From an uncultured Owenweeksia sp. (lineage in GTDB: Bacteria > Bacteroidota > Bacteroidia > Flavobacteriales > Schleiferiaceae): DNA of 64,000 bases. Of this stretch, positions 18,242 to 25,827 are shown piece after piece (position 1 is the stretch's first letter; the number at the start of each line of letters is the position of its first letter). The notes beneath the pieces were generated by a model that was not told where the DNA came from, did not search any database, and saw only the letters and a program-made list of their open reading frames with translations. The DNA is taken from positions 1 through 64,000 of the forward strand of contig CAKZRR010000057.1 in assembly GCA_937146805.1 (NCBI GenBank). The letters run 5' to 3'. Both the position numbers and the translations under genes were made by a program.

Positions 18242-18466
18242 CTAAAATAAAAAAGGCTCCGGATATTCCGAAGCCTTTTTATTATTTTGAGGGGACTCGT
18301 TAATGAGAGGCCTTATTTCATAGTGCATAGAGAATCCACACCTTTCCATGAAGTCAGCAGCCAACGGGCCAACGCTTCCGAATGGTTTGATCTTCTCTCT
18401 CAATGCCTTTAACTCTTTTTTAGAGAGTTGAGTTTTTTTACTCCTATATAATTCCAATAAAGTCAT
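18242..18466 (-). CDS. Small protein, candidate antitoxin (TAC operon)
   Basis: The 74-aa basic protein is not recognised as a known family. Residues 3-27 (ending SKKELKALREKIKPF) look like one or two amphipathic helices; GSVGPLAADFMERCGFSMHYEI follows. The tail ends in a short hydrophobic EYPEPFLF. As the first, smallest gene of the operon it holds the usual antitoxin position. The hydrophobic tail could serve as the chaperone-recognised segment (ChAD) known from SecB-dependent antitoxins. The last codons coincide with a strong terminator hairpin. No helix-turn-helix is evident, so DNA binding is unproven. Confidence 0.55.
   Translation of the reverse strand: MTLLELYRSKKTQLSKKELKALREKIKPFGSVGPLAADFMERCGFSMHYEIRPLINESPQNNKKASEYPEPFLF
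18250..18280 (-). terminator. Intrinsic terminator/attenuator inside the first TAC gene
   Basis: Two 13-base arms (18,250-18,262 and 18,268-18,280) enclose a 5-base loop. In minus-strand RNA all 13 positions pair, one as a U-G wobble, and the stem is followed by a U-rich run. In plus-strand RNA the same position is a C-A mismatch. The hairpin is therefore best formed in the TAC operon transcript. It lies just before the stop codon of the small gene and upstream of the chaperone and toxin, so it probably limits read-through into them. Confidence 0.7.
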
Positions 18467-18616
18467 AAGACGTGATTTTAAATTTTAATACAAGTTAAAC
18501 TAATCTTAACTATTGCGCTAGAACGTGTGTGAGTAACTTTTTCTTCGTGATTCTTCAATTCCTTGTCTGGATACAGTTCTAAACCTTAGTTCAATTTTGT
18601 ATCTTTTTTCTTTTCT

Positions 18617-18637
18617 TTGTTATTATTGACATAACAA
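18617..18637 (-). repeat. Inverted repeat in the TAC leader
   Basis: TTGTTAT (18,617-18,623) and ATAACAA (18,631-18,637) are perfect complements around 7 bases. The repeat lies about 20-40 bases downstream of the predicted transcription start. It could be a second operator or an RNA hairpin. Confidence 0.4.
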
Positions 18638-18663
18638 CAATTTACGGTTTTTCTTTCAGCGCG

Positions 18664-18694
18664 CAAAAGTATATTTATTTCCAAAAGGAAACAA
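18664..18694 (-). promoter_or_regulatory. Promoter of the TAC operon
   Basis: On the minus strand TACTTTTG (18,671-18,664) is preceded at 20 bases by TTG (18,694-18,692). This matches the Bacteroidota TTG-N20-TAnnTTTG form and reads toward the small gene at 18,466. Confidence 0.6.
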
Positions 18695-18708
18695 AAGTGT
18701 TTCCTTTT
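18683..18708. promoter_or_regulatory. Candidate operator over the TAC promoter
   Basis: Perfect 10-base arms AAAAGGAAAC (18,683-18,692) and GTTTCCTTTT (18,699-18,708) flank 6 bases. The palindrome covers the -33 TTG of the operon promoter. A dimeric regulator bound here would block RNA polymerase, which is the usual arrangement in self-regulated toxin-antitoxin operons. Confidence 0.5.
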
Positions 18709-18894
18709 ACGCATGACGAATCTAATAAAATCTCTGGAAATCCAGTATTCCATGTAAAAATTTAACATTGAAAAGCAAGAATAATCTTGCGTAAATTTGA
18801 ATTGGTTGTTTGATTTACAGAGTTATAAATATACAAAATATTATTAAGTATTAAACAAATACTTCGATGAGTGGGTATTCAAAATTTATTACGG

Positions 18895-18920
18895 TTAGTG
18901 TAAACAAGTATATAGTTACC
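18895..18920 (-). repeat. Right terminal inverted repeat of the transposon
   Basis: This 26-bp sequence ends ...TATAGTTACC and is the exact reverse complement of the left repeat at 15,074-15,099. Confidence 0.95.
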
Positions 18921-18928
18921 TAAAATAT
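18921..18928. repeat. Target-site duplication, right copy
   Basis: TAAAATAT directly follows the right inverted repeat and equals 15,066-15,073. Its last bases are also part of the exonuclease codons AAA ATA TTA. Confidence 0.93.
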
Positions 18929-19617
18929 TATTCTTAGATATTGAGACAGTGAGTGCTGTTCCTGATTTTGCAGAATTATCAGAAGACTGGCAACAACTAT
19001 GGGATAATAAAACGAGGTTTCAACGACATGATGTTTCGGCCGAAGAATTTTATCCTCAGCGCGCAGGTGTATTGGCTGAGTTTGGTAAGGTAGTCTGTAT
19101 CTCTTGCGGGTATTTTGTTGAAAATGAAGAAGGAAGACAATTTAGGTTAAGATCTTTTTTTGGAGATGATGAACAGGTTTTGTTATCTGATTTTGCTCAA
19201 GTACTTAAAAACCATTTTGATAAAAAAGCTTTTGTTTTATGCGCCCACAATGGCAAAGAGTTTGACTTTCCTTATGTGGCTCGAAGGATGGTGGTGCATC
19301 AAATACCGTTGCCTAGCAGTTTGGATATTGGAGGGCTTAAGCCTTGGGAGGTGCCGCATCTTGATACGTTAGAAATGTGGAAATTTGGTGACCGAAAAAA
19401 TTACACATCTATAAAATTATTGACGAAACTTTTAGATATTCCCACACCCAAAGATGATATAGATGGCAGCCAAGTTGGCGAGGTGTATTGGGTTGAAAAA
19501 AACCTAGAGCGAATTGTAACCTACTGTGAAAAAGATACTGTCACCGTAGCGCGTTTATATCTGCGTTTAAGCGGAAACGGCAAACTAAATGATGAAGAAA
19601 TCCACTTCCCTGATTAA
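18922..19617 (+). pseudogene. 3'-5' exonuclease (PolB-type DEDD), split by the transposon
   Basis: Codons from 18,922 read KILFLDIETVSAVPDF, the N-terminus of the Bacteroidota predicted PolB-like 3'-5' exonuclease. The DIE of motif I supplies two metal-binding acids. Motif II is around CAHNGKEFDFPYVARR and motif III around VTYCEKDTVTVARL. An in-frame stop (18,913-18,915) inside the transposon end and the lack of an ATG cut this part off from translation. The only nearby start is GTG at 18,949, which would give 222 aa without the catalytic DIE. The original start lies at 15,043. The 3' end overlaps the next gene by 29 bases. The gene is almost certainly inactive. Confidence 0.85.
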
Positions 19618-21274
19618 GAAAAACCTGCTTTCTGTAGCTAATTTAACTATTACTTCAAAGGACAGTTCTTTGGTTAATAATCTCAGTTTTCAATTATTAT
19701 CGGGCGAAACTTTAGCGATTGTTGGAGAATCGGGTTCTGGAAAATCTTTAAGTAGCCTGGCCATTTTGGGCTTGCTGCCTGATGATTTAACAGCTTCTGG
19801 AAAAATTTTGTTTGAGGATAAAAGTTTACTAAACCTTGCGGAATCAGATTACTGTGCCATGCGTGGTAAAGAAATGGCCATGATTTTTCAGGAGCCAATG
19901 ACAGCTCTTAACCCAAGCATGAAGTTAGGTAAGCAAGTGGCTGAAGTTCTATTGCAACACTACTCTATTTCTGCCGAAAAGGCTAAAAATAAGGTGCTGG
20001 CTTTGTTTGAAAAAGTGGAGCTTCCGCGCCCAAAGGAACTTTACAATAGCTACCCACATCAAATTAGCGGTGGACAAAAGCAACGCGTAATGATTGCCAT
20101 GGCGATTGCTTGTAAACCGAAGCTCTTAATAGCCGATGAGCCCACAACGGCATTGGATGCCAGCGTACAAAAAGGAATTTTACTATTACTAAAAAACCTT
20201 TGCAAAGAGTTTGGTATGGCTCTAATATTCATTAGCCATGATTTGGGAGTGGTGCGCCATGTGGCCGATCGGATTTTGGTGATGTATAAAGGAAAACTCA
20301 TTGAATCTAACAGCAGTGAACAGCTGTTTAAAGCACCACAAGAAGCCTATACACGAGGATTGTTGGCTTGCAGACCTACACCCGATACGAGTTTTATACG
20401 TTTGCCAGTGGTAGATGATTTTTTAGATGGTAAACGCCCAAAATTGAAGTTAAGAAGTGCAGAAGCCAAGTTAAGCCAAGCTGAAAAAAGAACCATTGAG
20501 GAGCCACTTTTTGAGGTTGTAGAACTGGACAAAGAGTATAAAGGCAAATCTGGATTTGGAAAAAAAGCCAACACGGTATTGGCGGTTAAGGAGGTTAGCT
20601 TTAAGATATTTGAAGGAGAAAGTCTTGGCTTGGTAGGGGAGTCGGGCTCCGGTAAAACAACACTCGGAAGAATTTTGGTAGGACTGGAAGCAGTTACAAA
20701 AGGAAATATATTTTACAAAGGGAAAGATATTAGTGAATACGGCAAGGCGGATTGGCGCCAGCTACATCGTGAAATACAGATTATTTTTCAAGATCCTTTT
20801 TCATCTTTAAATCCAAGAAAAAAAATTGGAGAAACCTTGATGGAGGTAATGCAAGTACAAAAGAAATTCAATAGAGGAGAAAGGCGGCAGAAGAGCCTAA
20901 CCTTGTTGGAAAAAGTAGGTTTGTTGTCTGAACATTTTGATCGTTATCCACATGAGTTTTCGGGAGGACAACGACAGCGAATTGGTATAGCAAGAGCATT
21001 GGCGGTTAACCCAAAATTTATTGTTTGCGATGAGTCGGTAAGCGCTTTAGATGTTTCAGTGCAGGCGCAGGTACTTAATTTATTAAACGATTTAAAGGAC
21101 GAATATAATTTTACCTACTTGTTTATTTCGCATGACTTGGCGGTGGTGAAATATTTTGCCGATAGAATAGTGGTACTCAAAAACGGAGAGTTAGTAGAGA
21201 AAGGTTATGCCGATCAGGTTTATCAAAACCCCAAAACCACTTATACAACCAGCCTTATTGATGCCAGTTTTTAA
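19589..21274 (+). CDS. Double ABC transporter ATPase (peptide/nickel DppDF type)
   Basis: The 561-aa protein contains two complete ABC ATPase domains. The first has Walker A GESGSGKS (46-53), signature ISGGQKQR (about 160) and Walker B LLIADEPTTALD. The second has Walker A GESGSGKTT (about 350), signature FSGGQRQR (about 457) and Walker B FIVCDESVSALD. This is the fused DppD-DppF layout seen in GsiA and YejF, driving uptake of peptides or similar solutes. No permease or binding protein is encoded nearby. The start (ATGATG at 19,589) overlaps the exonuclease gene, so the transposon may also cut it off from an upstream promoter. Confidence 0.9.
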   Translation: MMKKSTSLIKKNLLSVANLTITSKDSSLVNNLSFQLLSGETLAIVGESGSGKSLSSLAILGLLPDDLTASGKILFEDKSLLNLAESDYCAMRGKEMAMIFQEPMTALNPSMKLGKQVAEVLLQHYSISAEKAKNKVLALFEKVELPRPKELYNSYPHQISGGQKQRVMIAMAIACKPKLLIADEPTTALDASVQKGILLLLKNLCKEFGMALIFISHDLGVVRHVADRILVMYKGKLIESNSSEQLFKAPQEAYTRGLLACRPTPDTSFIRLPVVDDFLDGKRPKLKLRSAEAKLSQAEKRTIEEPLFEVVELDKEYKGKSGFGKKANTVLAVKEVSFKIFEGESLGLVGESGSGKTTLGRILVGLEAVTKGNIFYKGKDISEYGKADWRQLHREIQIIFQDPFSSLNPRKKIGETLMEVMQVQKKFNRGERRQKSLTLLEKVGLLSEHFDRYPHEFSGGQRQRIGIARALAVNPKFIVCDESVSALDVSVQAQVLNLLNDLKDEYNFTYLFISHDLAVVKYFADRIVVLKNGELVEKGYADQVYQNPKTTYTTSLIDASF

Positions 21275-21309
21275 AGTATTTAATTTGGATATTTTAGCAG
21301 TTCAGCATC

Positions 21310-22719
21310 ATGGTTTTTAGCAGCAACCTTTTTATTCTAGCTTTTCTACCCATTTTCTTTTTGGTGTATTATGTGCTGCCCTATCGTTTTAAAAATGCAT
21401 GGGCCCTATTGGCAAGCACGGCCTTTTATGCCTGGGGTGCTCCTTTATTTGTTTTTGTTCTTTTTGCCAGTATTACGCTTGATTTTGCCTTAGTAAAAAG
21501 ACTGAAAAATTCGCTTAAGCCTAAAATTAATTTGTGGGTTGCCATAGTGGCAAACGTTGGTTTGCTGGCCTACTTTAAGTACGCTAACTTTTTTGTAGAG
21601 AACTTTAACAAAGCCCTTGGTAAGGCAGGTTTTGAAGAATTGGGTTGGCTTGAAGTCGCGCTTCCTATCGGTATTTCTTTTTTCACTTTTCAAAAAATAA
21701 GCTATGTTTTGGATGTTTATAGAGGAGTGCGTCCGCCATTAAAAAATTGGCAAGACTACGCTTTGTATGTATTGCTGTTTCCACAGCTTATTGCTGGTCC
21801 CATTGTTAGATACAATGATATTGCGGATGAAATTATTGATCGAAAGAAAAAGATCAACGCGGACAATCGACTATTAGGCTTGTTTCGATTTGCGATAGGG
21901 CTGGGTAAAAAAGTTTTAATAGCCAATGTACTTGGAGCTGAAGCGGACAGAATTTTTGATATACCCCCAAGTTCATTAAATACCACGCAGGCTTGGTATG
22001 GGGCAGTATGTTACACCTTTCAAATTTACTTTGATTTTTCTGGTTATTCTGATATGGCAATAGGCCTTGGAAGAATGATGGGTTTTACTTTTCCGGAGAA
22101 TTTTAATAACCCTTACGTTTCTAAAAGCATAACTGAGTTTTGGCGGAGGTGGCATATCAGTCTTAGCAATTGGATGCGAGACTATCTTTATATTTCTTTA
22201 GGCGGAAATAGAGTATCTGAGCGAAGGCTGTACTTAAACCTTTGGCTGGTTTTCCTGATTTCAGGATTGTGGCATGGTGCAGCTTGGACATTTATTATTT
22301 GGGGTGCTTACCATGGCCTTTTTTTAGTGTTGGAGCGAAAGTTTTTGAGCAAATTGTATAAACGTTTGCCAGCCTTTATTCCTTTAATTATCACATTTAT
22401 TTTGGTGATTTTTGGATGGGTGTTTTTTAGGGCAAGCAGCCTCGAAGCAGCCTTGGTATATATTAAAGCCATGATGGCTTTTAGCTTTGGCGGTTTGGTG
22501 ATTAAACTTTCGGTAAAAACAGCCTTTTTGGTAGCTGCGGCTGGGAGCTTCATGGCTTTGCTACCATCGGTTGAAAAATGGCAGAATCAAGTGCTTTTTA
22601 AAGTACCCGGGTTATTAAAGAGTACTCTAATGGCTGTTTTTACGGGCGTAATATTGGTTATTTGTATTAGCGTTATTGCAGCATCGGGTTTTAATCCTTT
22701 CATCTACTTTAGGTTTTGA
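21310..22719 (+). CDS. MBOAT-family O-acyltransferase (AlgI-like)
   Basis: The 469-aa membrane protein has about ten hydrophobic segments and the MBOAT signature with the catalytic histidine H322 in LWHGAAWTF. DFSGYSDMAIGLGRMMGF and NFNNPYVSKSITEFWRRWHISL are typical of the AlgI/DltB/PatA branch. Such proteins pass an acyl (usually acetyl) group across the membrane to a periplasmic acceptor. The next gene overlaps by 4 bases and encodes an AlgX/AlgJ-like partner. The acceptor, probably a polysaccharide, is unknown. Confidence 0.92.
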   Translation: MVFSSNLFILAFLPIFFLVYYVLPYRFKNAWALLASTAFYAWGAPLFVFVLFASITLDFALVKRLKNSLKPKINLWVAIVANVGLLAYFKYANFFVENFNKALGKAGFEELGWLEVALPIGISFFTFQKISYVLDVYRGVRPPLKNWQDYALYVLLFPQLIAGPIVRYNDIADEIIDRKKKINADNRLLGLFRFAIGLGKKVLIANVLGAEADRIFDIPPSSLNTTQAWYGAVCYTFQIYFDFSGYSDMAIGLGRMMGFTFPENFNNPYVSKSITEFWRRWHISLSNWMRDYLYISLGGNRVSERRLYLNLWLVFLISGLWHGAAWTFIIWGAYHGLFLVLERKFLSKLYKRLPAFIPLIITFILVIFGWVFFRASSLEAALVYIKAMMAFSFGGLVIKLSVKTAFLVAAAGSFMALLPSVEKWQNQVLFKVPGLLKSTLMAVFTGVILVICISVIAASGFNPFIYFRF

Positions 22720-23825
22720 AAGCACTAAAAAACATCTTATTCTGGTTGTTAATGGCAGGTTTGTTAGTGCCCTTAGCACAGCAAGTCATAAATTTTTCAG
22801 AAATAGAGCCACTTTCAGGAGCTTATAATTTGCCCGAAGTGGTAAATTTAAAAAGTGAAACTTGGTTTTCAGGTGAGTTTCAGCAAAAGTACAGCCCCTA
22901 TTACGAGTATAAAATTGGCTTTAGATCAAGCCTAGTGAGATTGCGAAATCAATTGTACTACTGGGCGTACGGGGAATCTACTAATTATGTAGTTATCGGT
23001 AAAGAAAATCAACTGTATGCCTGGAATTACTGGGCTCCTTTTGGTGGATTAGACTTGGTGCCAGATAGCGTGGTAGAATCGAATGTCAATAATTTAAAAT
23101 TACTTGAGGCCAAGTTGAATGAAATGGGAGTTCCCTTGCTTGTAGTAATAGGGGCGAATAAAGCAAGACTTAGTATTTCTCATATGCCTAGTAATTATAA
23201 GGAGGGGGAAACGCTACCGAATAACTATAGGAATTACATTAGCGCGATGTCCAAGGCCAACTTGCCTGTAGTAGACTTTAATGCCGTTTTTAAAGATTTA
23301 AAAAAGGATCATGGCTTAAAGCTTTTCCCTAATACGGGTACGCATTGGTCGGGTTTGGGCATGAGTTTGTGCTTGGATAGTATTTTAGCTTTCGCTAACA
23401 GGAAAAATGCTGATGATTTGGCGCAAGCAAGGGTTATGGGTAGCTTTTTGGCGGATAGTACTCTTGAGTCAGATGTAGATTTGAGTAATGATCTAAACCT
23501 TATTTACCCTTTAAAAACGGAGCGTAATTTATTCGCAAATACGCAGCTAACGAGTGGTCGAAAGGCAAACCTTTTTGTTATTGGAGATAGTTTTTATTGG
23601 AACTTATATCAATTGAATGATTTTTACGCGACAGTAGATTCGAGTAGTCACTATTGGTATTATAACAATACGGATATAGATTTTATTTCAACGCGAGAAG
23701 CGGTAGAAAACTTCGATCCTGTAAAATTGGCCAGTAAGGCCGATGCCGTGGTTATTGTTGCAACAGAAGCCAATTTACATTTATTCCCTTTTGGTTTCCC
23801 TGAAGAGTTTTTGGAGAATTTCTAG
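22716..23825 (+). CDS. AlgX/AlgJ-like SGNH acetyl-transfer partner
   Basis: The 369-aa protein starts at a TTG that overlaps the stop of the MBOAT gene (TTGA). It has one N-terminal membrane anchor (ILFWLLMAGLLVPLA). The SGNH-like catalytic parts are THW at 209-211 and GDS near 290-292 (VIGDSFYW). In AlgJ/AlgX proteins these complete O-acetylation of the periplasmic polymer. A later ATG (residue 13) would delete half the anchor, so TTG is the better start. The stop overlaps the convergent membrane gene in a shared CTAG. Confidence 0.85.
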   Translation: MKALKNILFWLLMAGLLVPLAQQVINFSEIEPLSGAYNLPEVVNLKSETWFSGEFQQKYSPYYEYKIGFRSSLVRLRNQLYYWAYGESTNYVVIGKENQLYAWNYWAPFGGLDLVPDSVVESNVNNLKLLEAKLNEMGVPLLVVIGANKARLSISHMPSNYKEGETLPNNYRNYISAMSKANLPVVDFNAVFKDLKKDHGLKLFPNTGTHWSGLGMSLCLDSILAFANRKNADDLAQARVMGSFLADSTLESDVDLSNDLNLIYPLKTERNLFANTQLTSGRKANLFVIGDSFYWNLYQLNDFYATVDSSSHYWYYNNTDIDFISTREAVENFDPVKLASKADAVVIVATEANLHLFPFGFPEEFLENF

Positions 23826-25150
23826 TCCCATTCTTCGTTGCGCAGCGCCTTGTCATAATCCGGATGGTCTAAATACTTATTGTGGTCCTCTACAAAGCGA
23901 TTGATTAAAAACTGCTTCCAAAACAGCTCCTTACTCATTGATTCATAGTGAATAACGTTTCCTAGATATTGTTTGTTCATAAACCCGCCCCAAAGAGTCA
24001 TAAAAACTATGCTGGCAAAAACAGGAAGCCTAATCCAGTTTTTCCATTTTGCAGAAGCCGTTAAAAATGCTGCTATGCCTAAAGCCATAAAGGGCAAAAA
24101 CTCGATAAGAGGACGGCTACCGAGGCCCCCACCATACCACCAGCACCACCAACTAAAAGTCACCCAAAAAGTGATCAAAAGTGTGGCTATACTGTAAGCA
24201 GCAACTTTCCTCTGTTTTATAAACAAATAAGCAAAGCCAGGAAGCGCAAACCATAAAATAGGGCTGTATACAAACCATCCCTTTCGGTAGCCAAATAGGC
24301 CCTTCCATATTTTAGGATCGGTAAAAAAGAATCCCTCATCGGTATAGGAATAAACCAGCCAGTCACCGGTTATATATTTCCAATAGGTAAACTGGGGCAA
24401 CCATACAATAAATGCCAATACTATGGCTATGGCTATATGTTGAATTACCTTTTTACTGTTTAGAGTTTTCCATTTATGGATAAGAAATAAAGCTGGGAAC
24501 AGCAATGCCATAATATTGGTGGGACGTATTAAAACCAATAACCCAGCAGCTATGCCAATACAAACAACAAAACCCAAGTGTTGATTTTTTAGGTATTTAA
24601 AAAACCAATACAAAATCATGCTAATCAAAGCAAAATTATAAACATGACTCATGGGTTCTACAAGGGTGTAATAGGGAAGGTTACTTCCGCAAAAAATAAG
24701 TAATGCTGTTATAGTTGCAACCTTTTCGCTAAAAAAGAACTGGAGCCAATGGGCTAAAAACCAAAATCCCAATAGCATAAAAACCAAAGCAGAAAGTAAA
24801 AGGGCAAGGCGATAAGGAGCACTAAAGCCATCGGCCGGGTGTTGGTTGCTTAAAGTGGCACAGGCGTGGGCTCCAAAAAAAAACGGGCTGTAAAGCATTG
24901 CTAGGCCTGAAGTCATTTTTATTAAGCTGTGGCCATCTCCAACCACTTTTTGCTTAAGGTGCCTTTCCTCCCATTCTTCTACTGGGTTTTCAAATTTTAA
25001 ATCATCGTAAATAAAAATAGCGGGTAAATAGGAGTAATACAGCGTAACATCCCATTCGATAACGGGCTTTTCTATCCAAAATTTAGAGGTGGCAAATACG
25101 ATTACCAAGCCCAGCGAAAAAATTAAAAATATTTTGTTAAAAAAGCTCAA
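23822..25150 (-). CDS. Multi-pass membrane protein, GT-C glycosyltransferase-like
   Basis: The 442-aa protein has around ten membrane helices. An early periplasmic loop with WDVTLYYSYLPAIF may provide the acidic residue of GT-C mannosyl/arabinosyltransferase-like folds. A Trp-rich stretch (WWCWWYGGG) precedes a LGSRPLIEFLPF motif common in this Bacteroidota family. It would transfer sugars from a polyprenyl phosphate donor, but donor and acceptor are unknown. It is the last gene of a minus-strand run, 6 bases after the CoA-transferase B subunit. Confidence 0.6.
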   Translation of the reverse strand: MSFFNKIFLIFSLGLVIVFATSKFWIEKPVIEWDVTLYYSYLPAIFIYDDLKFENPVEEWEERHLKQKVVGDGHSLIKMTSGLAMLYSPFFFGAHACATLSNQHPADGFSAPYRLALLLSALVFMLLGFWFLAHWLQFFFSEKVATITALLIFCGSNLPYYTLVEPMSHVYNFALISMILYWFFKYLKNQHLGFVVCIGIAAGLLVLIRPTNIMALLFPALFLIHKWKTLNSKKVIQHIAIAIVLAFIVWLPQFTYWKYITGDWLVYSYTDEGFFFTDPKIWKGLFGYRKGWFVYSPILWFALPGFAYLFIKQRKVAAYSIATLLITFWVTFSWWCWWYGGGLGSRPLIEFLPFMALGIAAFLTASAKWKNWIRLPVFASIVFMTLWGGFMNKQYLGNVIHYESMSKELFWKQFLINRFVEDHNKYLDHPDYDKALRNEEWD

Positions 25151-25156
25151 AACCCT

Positions 25157-25816
25157 TTAGGAGAGTTGCATTTCAGGAATATCACCATCCACAATTAAAG
25201 TTCCTTCGGTGGCATTTTTTACTTGCTCTACGGTTACGCCCGGAGCTAATTCTTTTAGCTCAAAACCACGCTCGGTAATTTCTAGCAACGCTAAGTCGGT
25301 AACCACTTTTTTTACACAAGCAACCCCGGTAAGGGGTAAGCTGCAAGCTTTTAATAATTTTGATTGACCAGCTCGGTTTGTATGCATCATGGCTACAATA
25401 ATGTTATCGGCTGATGCCACTAAATCCATAGCGCCTCCCATTCCTTTTACCATTTTACCAGGTATTTTCCAATTGGCAATATCACCACTTTCAGATACTT
25501 CCATGGCGCCTAAAACAGTTAGCTGTACATGTTGGCCTCTAATCATGGCAAAGCTCATGGCCGAATCGAAAAAGGCGGCACCCGGCATAGCCGTAATGGT
25601 TTGTTTCCCTGCATTTATTAAATCGGCATCAACTTCATCTTCATACGGAAAGGGTCCCATACCTAAGATGCCATTCTCCGATTGAAACTCAACCGAAATT
25701 CCCTTAGGAATATAATTGGCTACTAAGGTGGGAATACCAATTCCTAAATTTACATAGTAACCATCTTCGAGTTCTTGAGCTATGCGTTGGGCAATTCCAT
25801 TTTTATCTAAAGCCAT
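25157..25816 (-). CDS. scoB: 3-oxoacid CoA-transferase subunit B
   Basis: The 219-aa subunit has the catalytic glutamate E47 in SENGILGMGP, which forms the glutamyl-CoA intermediate. GIGIPTLVANY and the PGKMVKGMGGAMDLV region are also typical. With subunit A it moves CoA from succinyl-CoA to acetoacetate. Subunit A lies at 27,630, separated by a 1.8-kb membrane-protein gene instead of being adjacent. Substrate may also be butyrate/acetate-type; the SCOT form is usual in flavobacteria. Confidence 0.93.
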   Translation of the reverse strand: MALDKNGIAQRIAQELEDGYYVNLGIGIPTLVANYIPKGISVEFQSENGILGMGPFPYEDEVDADLINAGKQTITAMPGAAFFDSAMSFAMIRGQHVQLTVLGAMEVSESGDIANWKIPGKMVKGMGGAMDLVASADNIIVAMMHTNRAGQSKLLKACSLPLTGVACVKKVVTDLALLEITERGFELKELAPGVTVEQVKNATEGTLIVDGDIPEMQLS

Positions 25817-25827
25817 TGAGTAAAATT

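Larger units (their letters stand above)
18467..18894. other. Non-coding 5' region of the TAC operon inside the transposon
   Basis: This 428-base AT-rich stretch lies between the operon's first ATG and the right inverted repeat. It holds the predicted promoter, the palindrome at 18,683-18,708, a 7-bp hairpin at 18,617-18,637 just downstream of the predicted start of transcription, and a small 6-bp hairpin at 18,775-18,790. The predicted leader RNA is about 190 bases. I see no convincing gene; a 60-codon minus-strand frame at 18,586-18,768 looks random. Confidence 0.55.
15074..18920 (+). mobile_element. IS1595-type (ISXO2-like) transposon carrying a TAC-like cargo operon
   Basis: The element is 3,847 bp, bounded by perfect 26-bp inverted repeats and flanked by an 8-bp duplication. 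Plus strand: transposase, then an overlapping P63C-domain gene. Minus strand, convergent: a small protein, a SecB-like chaperone and an ADP-ribosyltransferase-like protein. The perfect ends, intact duplication and intact transposase frame indicate recent, possibly still mobile, insertion. It sits in codon 8-11 of an exonuclease gene. A plain IS1595 insertion sequence is about 1 kb; the extra 2.8 kb is cargo. Confidence 0.93.

Noticed and set aside
18586-18768. 60-aa minus-strand ORF in the TAC leader as an extra cargo gene
   Set aside because: It covers the predicted promoter and palindrome, has no recognisable pattern and looks like random AT-rich translation.
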